This document shows positions 36,175 to 44,250 of a stretch of DNA of 64,000 nt, in pieces (position 1 is the stretch's first letter; every line of letters begins with the position of its first letter). The notes beneath the pieces are model-generated. The model was given only the letters and a program-made list of their open reading frames with translations. It was not told the origin of the DNA and made no database searches. The translations under genes were made by a program, and so were the position numbers. The DNA is from Haloterrigena alkaliphila. Its GTDB lineage: Archaea; Halobacteriota; Halobacteria; Halobacteriales; Natrialbaceae. The stretch spans positions 2,294,001 through 2,358,000 of the forward strand of contig NZ_CP071462.1 of assembly GCF_017352155.2 (NCBI RefSeq), in the 5' to 3' direction.

Positions 36175-37815
36175 ATGACGCGAATCGCCGGGATGGCCGG
36201 CAACCGAGGGCGCAACCTGTTGAACATCGCCGACCGCGCGCCGGGCGGGGCCGAACTCGCGGTCGTCCTCACGAACGGCGAGGAAGCGCCGGTGCTCGAG
36301 TCGGCCGCCGAGCGCGGGATTCCGACCGAGGTCGTCCCGCTCGAGGACGGGATGAGCCGCCGGGAGCACGAGGAGGCCGTCCTCGAGGCCCTCGCCGACT
36401 ACGAGTTCGATCTGGTCTGTCTGGACGGCTACATGCGCATCCTCTCGGAGACGTTCCTCGCCGAGGCGCCGACGACGCTGAACGTCCACCCCGCGCTGCT
36501 CCCGTCGTTCCCCGGCATGGACGCCTGGGGCGACGCGCTCGAGGCCGGCGTCTCGGTTACCGGCTGTACGGTCCACGTCGTCACCGACGCGACCGACGAA
36601 AACGGCGACGTCGTCGAAGCGGACGTCGACGCCGGTCCGATCGTCACCCAGGAGCCGATCCCGGTCTACGAGGGCGACGACGAGGAGACGCTGAAGGAGC
36701 GCGTGCTCTACGAGGGCGAGTTCCGCGCGTACCCACGGGCGGTGAAGTGGTTCGCCGAGGGTGCGGTGGACGTGGATACGGACTCGGGTGAAGTCACTGT
36801 CGAGAACGACGTGGCCGGCGTCGAGGACGCCGATCACGATGAGCTTCCGAGCCGTCGACTGGTCTCTGACGACCGCGCCGACACCCTTCGCTACGGGGAA
36901 AACCCCCATCAGGACGCCGCGGTGTACGCCGATTACACCACCGACGAGGCCAGCGTCGTCCACGCCGACCAGCTGAACGAGGGCGCGAAGGCCCTCTCGT
37001 ACAACAACTACAACGACGCCGACGGCGCGCTGAACCTGATCAAGGAGTTCGACGACCCCGCCGCCGCGGTCATCAAGCACACCAACCCGGCGGGCTGTGC
37101 GACCGCCGATTCGCTCGACGAGGCCTACGAGAAGGCGCTCTCGACGGACCCGATGAGCGCCTTCGGCGGCATCGTCGCGCTCAACCGTGAGTGCGACGCC
37201 GCGACCGCCGAGCAGATCATCGACTCGTTCAAGGAGGTCGTCGTCGCGCCCGTCTACACCGACGAGGCGCTCGAGACCTTCTTCGAGAAGGATAATCTGC
37301 GCGTGCTCGACGTGGGCGAACTGGGCGACCAGCGGACCGAGCGCTTTACCGAGAAGCCGCTGGTCGGCGGCCGCCTCGTGCAGGAACGGGATCTGCAGTC
37401 GATCACGGTCGACGACCTCGAGGTCGTCACCGAGCGCGAGCCCACGGACGACGAACTCGAGACGATGGTCTTTGCGTGGCAGACGCTCAAACACGTCAAA
37501 TCGAACGGGATCCTCTTCGCGGACGGCACCGAGACGGTCGGCATCGGCATGGGACAGGTCTCCCGCGTCGACGCGGTGCGACTGGCCGCGATGAAGGCCG
37601 ACGAGCACGCGGAGGGGAAGAACGCCGAGGGCGCGGTCATGGCCTCGGACGCCTTCTTCCCGTTCCCGGACGGCATCGAGGAGGCCGCGAAGGCCGGCAT
37701 CGAGGCGGTCGTCCAGCCCGGCGGCTCGGTCAACGACGAGGACGTGATCGAGGCCGCCGACGAGCACGGAATGGCGATGGCGTTTACGGGCCAGCGGTCG
37801 TTTAGACACGATTAG
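36175..37815 (+). CDS. purH: PurN-like GAR transformylase fused to AICAR transformylase
   Basis: The start is ATG 36175 (MTRIAGMAGNRGRNLLNIA). Residues about 1-185 are a formyltransferase domain of PurN type (DLVCLDGYMRILSETFLAEA and LNVHPALLPSFPGMDAWGDA with the catalytic His/Asp). Residues about 215-546 are the AICARFT domain (LRYGENPHQDAAVY, EGAKALSYNNYNDADGALNL, IKHTNPAGCA, and the FTGQRSFRHD end). The IMP cyclohydrolase (MGS-like) domain of bacterial PurH is absent. This fusion is characteristic of haloarchaeal PurH. A diverged copy of the last codons is found at 37919-37970. Confidence 0.95.
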   Translation: MTRIAGMAGNRGRNLLNIADRAPGGAELAVVLTNGEEAPVLESAAERGIPTEVVPLEDGMSRREHEEAVLEALADYEFDLVCLDGYMRILSETFLAEAPTTLNVHPALLPSFPGMDAWGDALEAGVSVTGCTVHVVTDATDENGDVVEADVDAGPIVTQEPIPVYEGDDEETLKERVLYEGEFRAYPRAVKWFAEGAVDVDTDSGEVTVENDVAGVEDADHDELPSRRLVSDDRADTLRYGENPHQDAAVYADYTTDEASVVHADQLNEGAKALSYNNYNDADGALNLIKEFDDPAAAVIKHTNPAGCATADSLDEAYEKALSTDPMSAFGGIVALNRECDAATAEQIIDSFKEVVVAPVYTDEALETFFEKDNLRVLDVGELGDQRTERFTEKPLVGGRLVQERDLQSITVDDLEVVTEREPTDDELETMVFAWQTLKHVKSNGILFADGTETVGIGMGQVSRVDAVRLAAMKADEHAEGKNAEGAVMASDAFFPFPDGIEEAAKAGIEAVVQPGGSVNDEDVIEAADEHGMAMAFTGQRSFRHD

Positions 37816-38164
37816 AACCGCGAGCGAACGTAGTGAGCGAGCGGCTTTTTGGTCCAGATTTTTGCGCGAGAGGTGAACGAACGCAGTGAGTGAACCCAAG
37901 CGCAAAAAGGTGGATGCCGCGATGGCGTTTACGGGCCAGCGGTCGTTCCGTCACGATTAGCAACCGCGAGAAGGCGAACGGTCGGCTACTCGTAAGCGAA
38001 CGGAGTGAGAGTTTTTTCGTCGAGACGTTTCGAAGCGTAGCGTACGTATCGGAAATATCACCACCAGTTGCCCCGAACCGATTCGAGGCGTACGAGTGCT
38101 CGCGGTCCGGCGGATCGTTCGAGTGCAGCCGGGGCTTTTTTCCGTCGCTCGTCGTCCGTCGGCC
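37816..38164. other. Spacer with repeated GAACGNAGTGAG motifs and a purH 3'-end copy
   Basis: A 349-bp non-coding region. GAACGNAGTGAG occurs at 37826, 37879 and 37998. TTTTTGCGC (about 37859) and GCGCAAAAA (about 37900) can pair into a long hairpin that might terminate purH transcription. A second copy of the purH end lies at 37919-37970. The right part must contain the promoter of the SIMPL lipoprotein gene. Confidence 0.7.
37919..37970 (+). pseudogene. Detached, diverged copy of the purH 3' end
   Basis: Matches 37774-37824 and keeps the reading frame: both encode AMAFTGQRSFRHD and TAG, followed by the same AACCGCGAG. The Phe-Arg codons differ synonymously (TTT AGA against TTC CGT), and one C is inserted after the stop. 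Synonymous differences point to descent from a different purH allele rather than a fresh local duplication. Confidence 0.8.
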
Positions 38165-38938
38165 ATGGATCGACGACAGTTCCTCGCGGCCTCGAGCATC
38201 GGAATCGCGGCGGCGACGGCGGGCTGTATCGGAGACGGACGCAGTGACACCGGCGCCGAAAAACAAACCGATGTCGACGCACAGGCCGAAGCGTCCGCCG
38301 GCGAGCGTGAGCGTGCAAACCGCGGCGAAATCACGGTCAGCGCCAGCGGCGACGTCGAGGCGGAGCCGGATCAGGCGGTCGTCACCGTCGGCGTACAGGC
38401 GAGCGGCGAGAGCGCCGACGCCGTGACCGAGGAACTGGCCACGGGGGTCGCAGCCCTTCGGAAAGCGTTCGCCGACCTCGGTATCCCACGGAAGAACGTC
38501 GAGGAAGGCAGGTACCGGGTTCATCCGGCACGGGAGCGGGACGCCGAGGGGTTCGAGGGAGCGCACTCGCTCGAGGTGACAGTCACCGACGTCGGGCGCG
38601 TCGGCGAGGTCGTCGACGCGGCGATCGATGCCGGCGCCGACGACGTCGGACAGGTGCGCTTCACGCTGCAGGAAGAGACGCGAGCGACGCTGCGGAGAGA
38701 CGCGCTCGACGCCGCACTGGCCACCGCCGACGACGAGGCGGCTCACGTCGCCGACAACCGGAACGTCGAACTCGAGGGGACGACGACCGTCACGACCGGC
38801 GATATACGGGTTCGACCGGTCGAAGAGGCTCTCTCGAGCGATAACGCGGCGGCGGACGGGGCGCCGCCGACGGAAATCGAGGCCGATCCCGTCGGCGCGA
38901 GCGCGAGCGTGACGGTCACGTACGCGTTCGCCGAGTGA
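38165..38938 (+). CDS. SIMPL (DUF541) domain lipoprotein with Tat signal
   Basis: The 257-residue protein has an N-terminal MDRRQFLAASSIGIAAATAG followed by Cys, a Tat signal with lipobox; the mature protein should be lipid-anchored outside the membrane. A Thr/Asp/Glu linker leads to the SIMPL domain (ITVSASGDVEAEPDQAVVTV, ALRKAFADLGIPRKNVEEGRYRVHP, ending GASASVTVTYAFAE). The function of the family is poorly defined; periplasmic stress roles are reported for bacterial members. It stands alone ahead of the iron-uptake pair. Confidence 0.92.
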   Translation: MDRRQFLAASSIGIAAATAGCIGDGRSDTGAEKQTDVDAQAEASAGERERANRGEITVSASGDVEAEPDQAVVTVGVQASGESADAVTEELATGVAALRKAFADLGIPRKNVEEGRYRVHPARERDAEGFEGAHSLEVTVTDVGRVGEVVDAAIDAGADDVGQVRFTLQEETRATLRRDALDAALATADDEAAHVADNRNVELEGTTTVTTGDIRVRPVEEALSSDNAAADGAPPTEIEADPVGASASVTVTYAFAE

Positions 38939-39007
38939 CGGCTGTCGCTCGAGCGGTATCCCTCACAGTGGTTTCGGCCGGCCTAAAATCGAACGACTTT
39001 TGAATAG

Positions 39008-39021
39008 TTAGGCGAGCCTAA
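39008..39021 (+). promoter_or_regulatory. DtxR/Idr-type iron-regulator box
   Basis: TTAGGCGAGCCTAA is a perfect inverted repeat (TTAGG-CGAG-CCTAA) ending 5 bp before the ATG at 39027. It matches the TTAGGY...RCCTAA operator of DtxR-family metal repressors, known in haloarchaea as Idr/SirR. A second half-site-like CCTAAAA lies about 30 bp upstream (38981-38987). Binding there would block the transcription start, giving iron-repressed expression of the two genes that follow. Confidence 0.75.
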
Positions 39022-39026
39022 ACCGT

Positions 39027-40220
39027 ATGAACGGACCACGGCAGTTCGACCGGACGCGACGCGAGTTCGTCGGCGCGGGGATCGCAGCCGGAACGGCGGC
39101 GCTCGCGGGCTGTATCTCGGGCGACGGCACCGGCGGCTCCGGTGACGAGGACGGTTACACCGTGACGATGGCGCCGATGGGGGAGATGGAGTTCGACTCC
39201 GTCCCCGAGGACGCGTTCGTCACCTTCACGCAGTACGCGGACATGGCGGTCGCGCTCGGCCACGGCGACGCGGTGAGCACGCTGTTCTCGCCGGCGATGT
39301 CCGGGCCGACGATGGACGCGTTCTACGAGCGACTCGAGGGCGTCTCCTTCGACTGGGAGGACCTGGAGAATCCGCTCGCCGAACCAGTCACGAGGGAGGG
39401 CCTCCTCGAGGCCGAGCACGACGTCCACTTCCTCGATCCGTCCTACCTGCTGACGACCCAGGACGACTGGGACGAATCCCGGATCGAGACGATCGCCGAG
39501 ACCGTCGGCCCGTGGGTCGGGAGCTACCACAGCGGCGTCCACAGCGAACCGGCCGAGGCGTACGCCGACAGCTACGAGTACTACACGCTCTGGGAACTCT
39601 TCGAGAAGGTCGCGGCCGTCTTTCAGGAGCGGGAGCGCTACGAAGCCCTCGCGGCGCTCGCCGAGGAGACCCGCTCACAGATCGAGTCGAATCTCCCGCC
39701 CGAGAGCGAGCGGCCGACGGTCGCGCGGGCCACCTACGATCCGAACAACGACGTCTTCTACGCCCACCACCTCAACGCGGACGGCTTCTGGCAGGCCGAG
39801 ATCCGCCCGCTTGGCGCCCGCGACGTCTTCGCCGACCGGGAGTGGTCGGCCGACTGGGGCACGATCGACTACGAGACGATGCTCGAGGCCGATCCGGACG
39901 TGCTCCTCCACCTCTGGGGGATCACGCCGCAGTACCCGATCGACGAGGCTCGAGCGGCGCTGGAGGATCACGATGCGGCCAGTCGGCTGCGCGCGGTCCG
40001 GAACGACCGCGTCGTCGCCGGCGGGATGCGCTACCAGGGACCGATCATGAACCTCTTCCAGCTCGAGATGACGGTCAAACAGCTCTATCCGGAGCAGTTC
40101 GGCGAGTGGCCCGGCTTCGAACCCGGCGAGGCGTATCCGGAGATCCCGGCCGACGAACGGCTGTTCGACCGCGATCGGGTCGCCGAGATCGTCACCGAGG
40201 GCGCGGCGAATGACGACTGA
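39027..40220 (+). CDS. Iron/siderophore ABC transporter substrate-binding lipoprotein
   Basis: The 397-residue protein has a Tat-type signal TRREFVGAGIAAGTAALAG followed by Cys, giving a lipid-anchored mature protein. The body is a class III (TroA/FepB-like) binding fold: VTFTQYADMAVALGHGDAV near the start, EADPDVLLHLWGITP in the second lobe, and VVAGGMRYQGPIMNLFQLEMTVKQLYP near the end. The DtxR box directly in front supports iron uptake. No permease or ATPase is adjacent, so it must use transporter parts encoded elsewhere. It overlaps the oxidoreductase gene by 11 nt. Confidence 0.88.
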   Translation: MNGPRQFDRTRREFVGAGIAAGTAALAGCISGDGTGGSGDEDGYTVTMAPMGEMEFDSVPEDAFVTFTQYADMAVALGHGDAVSTLFSPAMSGPTMDAFYERLEGVSFDWEDLENPLAEPVTREGLLEAEHDVHFLDPSYLLTTQDDWDESRIETIAETVGPWVGSYHSGVHSEPAEAYADSYEYYTLWELFEKVAAVFQERERYEALAALAEETRSQIESNLPPESERPTVARATYDPNNDVFYAHHLNADGFWQAEIRPLGARDVFADREWSADWGTIDYETMLEADPDVLLHLWGITPQYPIDEARAALEDHDAASRLRAVRNDRVVAGGMRYQGPIMNLFQLEMTVKQLYPEQFGEWPGFEPGEAYPEIPADERLFDRDRVAEIVTEGAANDD

Positions 40221-41205
40221 AACCGACGATCGCGACGGGCCGGTCGACGAGTTCGGTACCGACGACGTCGATCCCCAGTTCGACGCCGACGTCGCCGTGG
40301 TCGGCGGCGGCCCCGCCGGCTGCTCGGCCGGCGTCTTCACCGCCCGCGCTGGCCTCGAGACGACGATCTTCGACCGCGGTTCCTCCTCGCTGCGCCGGTG
40401 TGCCTGCCTCGAGAACTACCTCGGCTTCCCCGGCGGGATCGACGTCGAGACGTTCCTCGAGTTGGCGCAGGACCACGCGACGGACGCGGGCTGTCGGCTC
40501 CGGCGCGACCTCGTCGAGTCCGTCGTCGCGCTCGAGGACGCGGGATTTCGACTCGAGCCACAGGACGGCGATCCGATCACAGCGCGGTTCGTGATCGCGG
40601 CGACGAAGTACGACGGCGAGTACCTCCGGGGGCTCGACAGCGACGACGCCGTGTTCGTCAGCGAGACGCACGACGGTGAGGCGGTCGAGCGGTTCGACCG
40701 CGACTATCCGGACGACGACGGTCGGACGCCGGTCGACGGGCTCTACGTCGCCGGCCCGCTAGCCGGCGGCGGCGATCAGGCGATCATCGCGGCCGGCCAC
40801 GGCGCGACGATCGCCCGCGCGCTGCTCGAGGATCTGCGCCGAGCGGACGGATACTGGGGGCGGTTCGCGGAGCACTACGACTGGCGGCGCCTGCTCGAGA
40901 ACCGAGACGAGGAGTGGGCCGACTCCGAGCGGTGGGTCGACCTGTTCGCGGCCGACGCGCCCGACGACCGCGAGGAGAGCGAGGTCCGACGACTCGCCGA
41001 AGCCTACGCCGACGAACGCGACGCGGCCTATCTCGACGACGAGACCGCATCGACGCGAGCCGAACGCGGCCAACGACGGCTCGCGCGGGCGCTCGACGAC
41101 GAGATCCTGCTCGAGGCCGTCGACGAGGACGCGATCCTCGAGCGGGCGACGACCCTCGAGCGCACCGGGACCCCCGCGGACGACGCTGGCGGGGTCGACG
41201 ACTGA
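40210..41205 (+). CDS. FAD/NAD(P)-dependent oxidoreductase, possible siderophore-iron reductase
   Basis: The 331-residue protein has an FAD-binding Rossmann motif in VAVVGGGPAGCSAGVFTARA (about 28-47), a CxC in LRRCACLENYLGFPGG and a second nucleotide-binding region at GLYVAGPLAGGGDQAIIAAG. The C-terminal third (from about 215) is an unusual acidic helical extension without recognisable domain. Translational coupling to the iron-binding lipoprotein and shared DtxR control suggest reductive iron release, which is inference. The fold is like thioredoxin reductase, but the CxxC disulfide centre is not seen. Confidence 0.82.
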   Translation: MTTETDDRDGPVDEFGTDDVDPQFDADVAVVGGGPAGCSAGVFTARAGLETTIFDRGSSSLRRCACLENYLGFPGGIDVETFLELAQDHATDAGCRLRRDLVESVVALEDAGFRLEPQDGDPITARFVIAATKYDGEYLRGLDSDDAVFVSETHDGEAVERFDRDYPDDDGRTPVDGLYVAGPLAGGGDQAIIAAGHGATIARALLEDLRRADGYWGRFAEHYDWRRLLENRDEEWADSERWVDLFAADAPDDREESEVRRLAEAYADERDAAYLDDETASTRAERGQRRLARALDDEILLEAVDEDAILERATTLERTGTPADDAGGVDD

Positions 41206-41316
41206 ATCGGACCGGACCGACCGCTCAAGGACTGATTCTCGCACTCGAGACACGGTGCTATCGCCGCTGGGTGCGATACGAAAATCGAAACCGGAGCGAG
41301 AATCGAGGGTCGCCGA

Positions 41317-42393
41317 TCAGTCGTCGGCGGGAACGGCCTGCTGGCTTCGCGTCTCGGCCATCGCGAGGACGTCGTCGAAGAAGTCGAGGGTGTCCTCCGG
41401 ACCGGGATTGGCTTCGGGGTGGTACTGTCGGGTGATGACGTCGTACTCGATGCCGTCGATTCCCTCGGGCGTGTCGTCGTTGACGTTGATCTGGGTGATC
41501 TCGAGGTGCTCGCCGGGTTCGGCGACGGTGTAGCCGTGGTTCTGCGTGGTCATGACGACCTGCCCGGACTCGAGGTCGAGGACGGGCTGGTTGACGCCGC
41601 GGTGGCCGAAGGTCATCTTCTCGGTGGTGCCGCCGAGCGCCTCGGCGACGATCTGCTGGCCGAGACAGATGCCGGCGACGGGCGTGTCCTCGACGAACGC
41701 TTCGACGAGCGAGATCGCTTGCTCGAAGTTGACCGGGTCGCCGGGGCCGTTCGAGATAAAGAGGAGGTCGGGGTCGACGGCCTCGACGGCCTCGACGCTG
41801 GCGTCGTAGGGCAGGACGTGGACCGACGCGTTGCGCTCGAGCAACGAGCTGATGATCGATCCCTTCGCGCCGCAGTCGATCAGGGCGACGGTCTCGCCGT
41901 CGTTGTCGGCGCCGTGGACTTCGGCCTCGTCGACGCTGACCTGCGCGCCGATCTCCGTGTGGTCGCTCATGGCCTCGCACTGCTCGAGCTCGGCCAGTGC
42001 GTCTTCTTCGGTGACGTCATCGCCGACGGCGATGCCGCACTTCATGGCGCCGCCGTCGCGGATGTCGGTGACGACCTCGCGCGTGTCGAGGTGGTCGACC
42101 GCCGGGACGCCCTCGCTGGCGAGCCAGTCGGCGACGTCCTCGGTGAGTTCCTTCGCGAGCACGGCACGCGGGTGAACGCGGTCGTCCTCGAAGCGCTCCT
42201 CTCGGACGCCGTAGTTGCCGATCAGCGGGTACGAGAAGGTCAGGACCTGCTCCTCGTAGGAGGGGTCGGTCAGACTTTCTTCGTATCCCGAGTACGCTGT
42301 CGTGAAAACGAGTTCGCCACGAGCCGTTCCGGGAGCGCGACCACGTCCCTCGATCACGTGGCCACCCTCCAGTGCAACGTAGGCTTCCGTCAT
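41317..42393 (-). CDS. carA: Carbamoyl-phosphate synthase small subunit
   Basis: Glutaminase subunit feeding ammonia to CarB for arginine and pyrimidine synthesis. The N-terminal CarA domain (YVALEGGHVIEGRGRAPGTA) is followed by a class I amidotransferase with nucleophile Cys243 in GICLGQQIVA and the His/Glu pair in YHPEANPGPED. FISNGPGDP is another signature. The length of 358 residues is normal. carB is not in the window. It is divergent from an Lrp-family gene, with a palindromic operator between them. Confidence 0.97.
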   Translation of the reverse strand: MTEAYVALEGGHVIEGRGRAPGTARGELVFTTAYSGYEESLTDPSYEEQVLTFSYPLIGNYGVREERFEDDRVHPRAVLAKELTEDVADWLASEGVPAVDHLDTREVVTDIRDGGAMKCGIAVGDDVTEEDALAELEQCEAMSDHTEIGAQVSVDEAEVHGADNDGETVALIDCGAKGSIISSLLERNASVHVLPYDASVEAVEAVDPDLLFISNGPGDPVNFEQAISLVEAFVEDTPVAGICLGQQIVAEALGGTTEKMTFGHRGVNQPVLDLESGQVVMTTQNHGYTVAEPGEHLEITQINVNDDTPEGIDGIEYDVITRQYHPEANPGPEDTLDFFDDVLAMAETRSQQAVPADD

Positions 42394-42444
42394 TACGATC
42401 TACGTATCGGATCCACCATCATAAGTGTTGTCTTCGAAGCTCAG

Positions 42445-42459
42445 TTACGAATTTCGTAA
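42445..42459. promoter_or_regulatory. Palindromic Lrp-type operator between carA and the Lrp gene
   Basis: TTACGAA-T-TTCGTAA is a perfect 15-bp palindrome, 37 bp before the Lrp ATG and 52 bp before the carA start. Archaeal Lrp/AsnC proteins bind similar CGAnnnTCG dyads. The position suits autoregulation and joint control of carA. Confidence 0.6.
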
Positions 42460-42495
42460 TCGGTAAGTGCACCTCACCCGTAGTCACGCATCTCC

Positions 42496-42909
42496 ATGGA
42501 CGACCTGGACCGACAGATCCTCGATATCCTCCGGCGAGACGCCCGGACGCCCTACACCGAGATCGCCGACGAGGTCGGGACGAGCGAGGGAACCGTCCGC
42601 AACCGCGTCGAACGAATGATGGACGAGGACGTCATCGAACGGTTCACGATTTCGACCCGGACGGGAAACGTGCAGGCGATGCTCGAGATCAGCGTCGCGG
42701 TCGACGTCGACACCAAGGCCGTCTCCGAGCGGATGGCCGAGTGGGACGAGGTGGATTTCGTCTGGATGGTCTCGGGCGAACAGGACGTCGTCCTCGTCGT
42801 CGACGCCGCGGACACCCGCGGGGTCAACGATCTGATCACGAAGGCCCGCGATCAGGAGGAGGTCGTGAGTACGAAAACGCGGCTGATTCTGGACGAAGAG
42901 CTCGGCTAG
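42496..42909 (+). CDS. Lrp/AsnC-family transcriptional regulator
   Basis: In this 137-residue protein, the N-terminal HTH (MDDLDRQILDILRRDARTPY, IADEVGTSEGTVRNRVERM) is followed by the RAM ligand-binding domain (EISVAVDVDTKAVSERMAEW, SGEQDVVLVVDAADTRGVND). Such proteins sense amino acids. The gene neighbours carA divergently, so control of carbamoyl-phosphate supply in response to an amino acid is plausible. A repeat element begins 44 bp after the stop. Confidence 0.93.
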   Translation: MDDLDRQILDILRRDARTPYTEIADEVGTSEGTVRNRVERMMDEDVIERFTISTRTGNVQAMLEISVAVDVDTKAVSERMAEWDEVDFVWMVSGEQDVVLVVDAADTRGVNDLITKARDQEEVVSTKTRLILDEELG

Positions 42910-42953
42910 AGCGGTTCGGAGACGTTCGTCGTCGGCTCCGACATAACAGTCCA

Positions 42954-43246
42954 GCGGTGGCGCGCGCTGTCTCGCGGTGAGCGAAGCGAGGGCTGAACGA
43001 AGTGAAAACCTCGGAAACGCGAACGGCGACCATCGGGAGCCGTGAGCGATCAGCGAACCGCGAGTCGAATTCGTGCGAGGTCTTCGTGAACGGAGTGAAC
43101 GAAGTCGTTCGAGACGGCGAAGCCGTCTCGTGATGCCGAAAACGCGTAGCGTTTTCGAGCAGCTTGGAAGACGCGCGGCGTCTTCCAGTGGATGAGGACC
43201 GCAGCGACGCCGGAGCGAGGACCGCAGTCGGTTGGGGAGGGTGTGG
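42954..43246. repeat. Repeat element A: conserved ends, hairpin-array interior (293 bp)
   Basis: The left end GCGGTGGCGCGCGCTGT is identical to that of the element at 52794-52906; the right end TCGGTTGGGGAGGGTGTGG differs from it by two transitions. Inside are three successive perfect hairpins of 9-bp stem and 3-nt loop at 43110-43130, 43137-43157 and 43166-43186, each of different sequence. The 11-mer GAACGNAGTGA is found at 42995 and 43088. There is no coding potential. It fills most of the 471-bp gap between the Lrp and MGMT-like genes. Confidence 0.75.
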
Positions 43247-43380
43247 AAATCACTTTGCCAGTGTGAGCAGCGAACTCGTTGGAACGAGGACCCAGTGTTC
43301 TGTAGTCCCGTCCAAGCGATTAGATCCAGTCTCAAATCGCGACCGGCGATTATTCAAGTCCCTATCGCCTACGACTCCGT

Positions 43381-43851
43381 ATGGAGGACGTCACGGACGC
43401 CGGAATCTACGCGCGGGAATCGTCGTACCTCGATCGATACGTCGAACTCGGGGCCGCCAGCGGGCGCGTCCTGAGCGTCACGTTTCCCGAGATCGCTGAC
43501 GACGACGCCGAGGCGGATCATCCCGTGCTCGACCGCATCTTCGAGTACCTCGAGGGGCTCGAGGAGGTCACCTTCGACGACGTGCAGGTCGCCCTGACGG
43601 TGCCGACCGACCAGCGCGCGGTGCTGGAGTCGGTCCGGGAGATCCCCTACGGCGATCAGGTCAGCGTCGAGACGCTCGCCCGGATGACTCCCGACCTCGA
43701 TCACGAGGACGAGGACGACATCATCCTCGTCAGAACGGCCCTCGACGAGAACCCCGCGCCGATCCTGATCCCCGACCACCGGGTCCGCGACGGGCCCAGC
43801 GCCGCGCCGCCACCGGTCGAACAGAAACTGCGCTCGCTCGAGGAACTGTAG
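43381..43851 (+). CDS. MGMT-family protein lacking the catalytic cysteine
   Basis: The 156-residue protein has the Ogt/MGMT DNA-binding domain layout: VLESVREIPYGDQVSVETLA matches the HTH region, and ILIPDHRVRDGPSAAPPPVEQ matches the active-site loop where functional enzymes have IPCHRV. Here Asp132 replaces the alkyl-accepting cysteine, so it cannot perform direct alkyl transfer. Alkyltransferase-like (ATL) proteins with a substituted cysteine bind O6-alkylguanine and recruit repair. An N-terminal domain of about 70 residues is only loosely MGMT-like. Confidence 0.88.
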   Translation: MEDVTDAGIYARESSYLDRYVELGAASGRVLSVTFPEIADDDAEADHPVLDRIFEYLEGLEEVTFDDVQVALTVPTDQRAVLESVREIPYGDQVSVETLARMTPDLDHEDEDDIILVRTALDENPAPILIPDHRVRDGPSAAPPPVEQKLRSLEEL

Positions 43852-43870
43852 GACGCCGCGCTTCCGCTTC

Positions 43871-44224
43871 TCAGTCGGTGTTCCAGACCGCGTAGAGGTA
43901 CAGCCCGATTCCGAGGAAGACGAGCAGCGAGGAGCCCTGCTCGAGGGTCGGAATGCGAGTGAACAGGGCCGCGAACTGGAGGGCGCCGCCGACGACGAGG
44001 CAGGCAGCGGCACCCAGTAGCACCTGCGGCCCGCGACCGCCGCGGACCTGCAGGGCGAGGATCGTCCCGACGCCGACCGCGATGACGCCGAAGACGAACT
44101 CGGCGGCGTACGTCGCCAGCGGTTCGCCCGCGACCCGCCCGTAGAGTAACAGGACGAAATAGAGGACGACGGCGAGGAATATCGCTCGGTGGATCGACGC
44201 GGGAACGTCGTCGGTGGTACTCAT
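43871..44224 (-). CDS. Four-helix membrane protein, function unknown
   Basis: The 117-residue product starts at ATG 44224 (MSTTDDVPASIHRAIFLAVV). Four hydrophobic segments are evident: AIFLAVVLYFVLLLYG, AAEFVFGVIAVGVGTILALQ, VLLGAAACLVVGGALQFAAL and SSLLVFLGIGLYLYAVW. It follows the CPBP protease gene by 26 bp on the same strand and could be the last gene of the lonB-CPBP transcript. Not a recognised family. Confidence 0.75.
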   Translation of the reverse strand: MSTTDDVPASIHRAIFLAVVLYFVLLLYGRVAGEPLATYAAEFVFGVIAVGVGTILALQVRGGRGPQVLLGAAACLVVGGALQFAALFTRIPTLEQGSSLLVFLGIGLYLYAVWNTD

Positions 44225-44250
44225 ACGCACGGTATTCTGCGCCAGACCCT

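Noticed and set aside
34609-37905. A 1098-codon minus-strand frame joining purB to the antisense of purH
   Set aside because: Only the last 462 codons (from ATG 35997) are PurB. The upstream part is the reverse complement of purH and has no domain of its own.
43110-43186. Possible CRISPR-like array in element A
   Set aside because: The three units are hairpins of different sequence, not direct repeats separated by unique spacers, and no cas genes are present.
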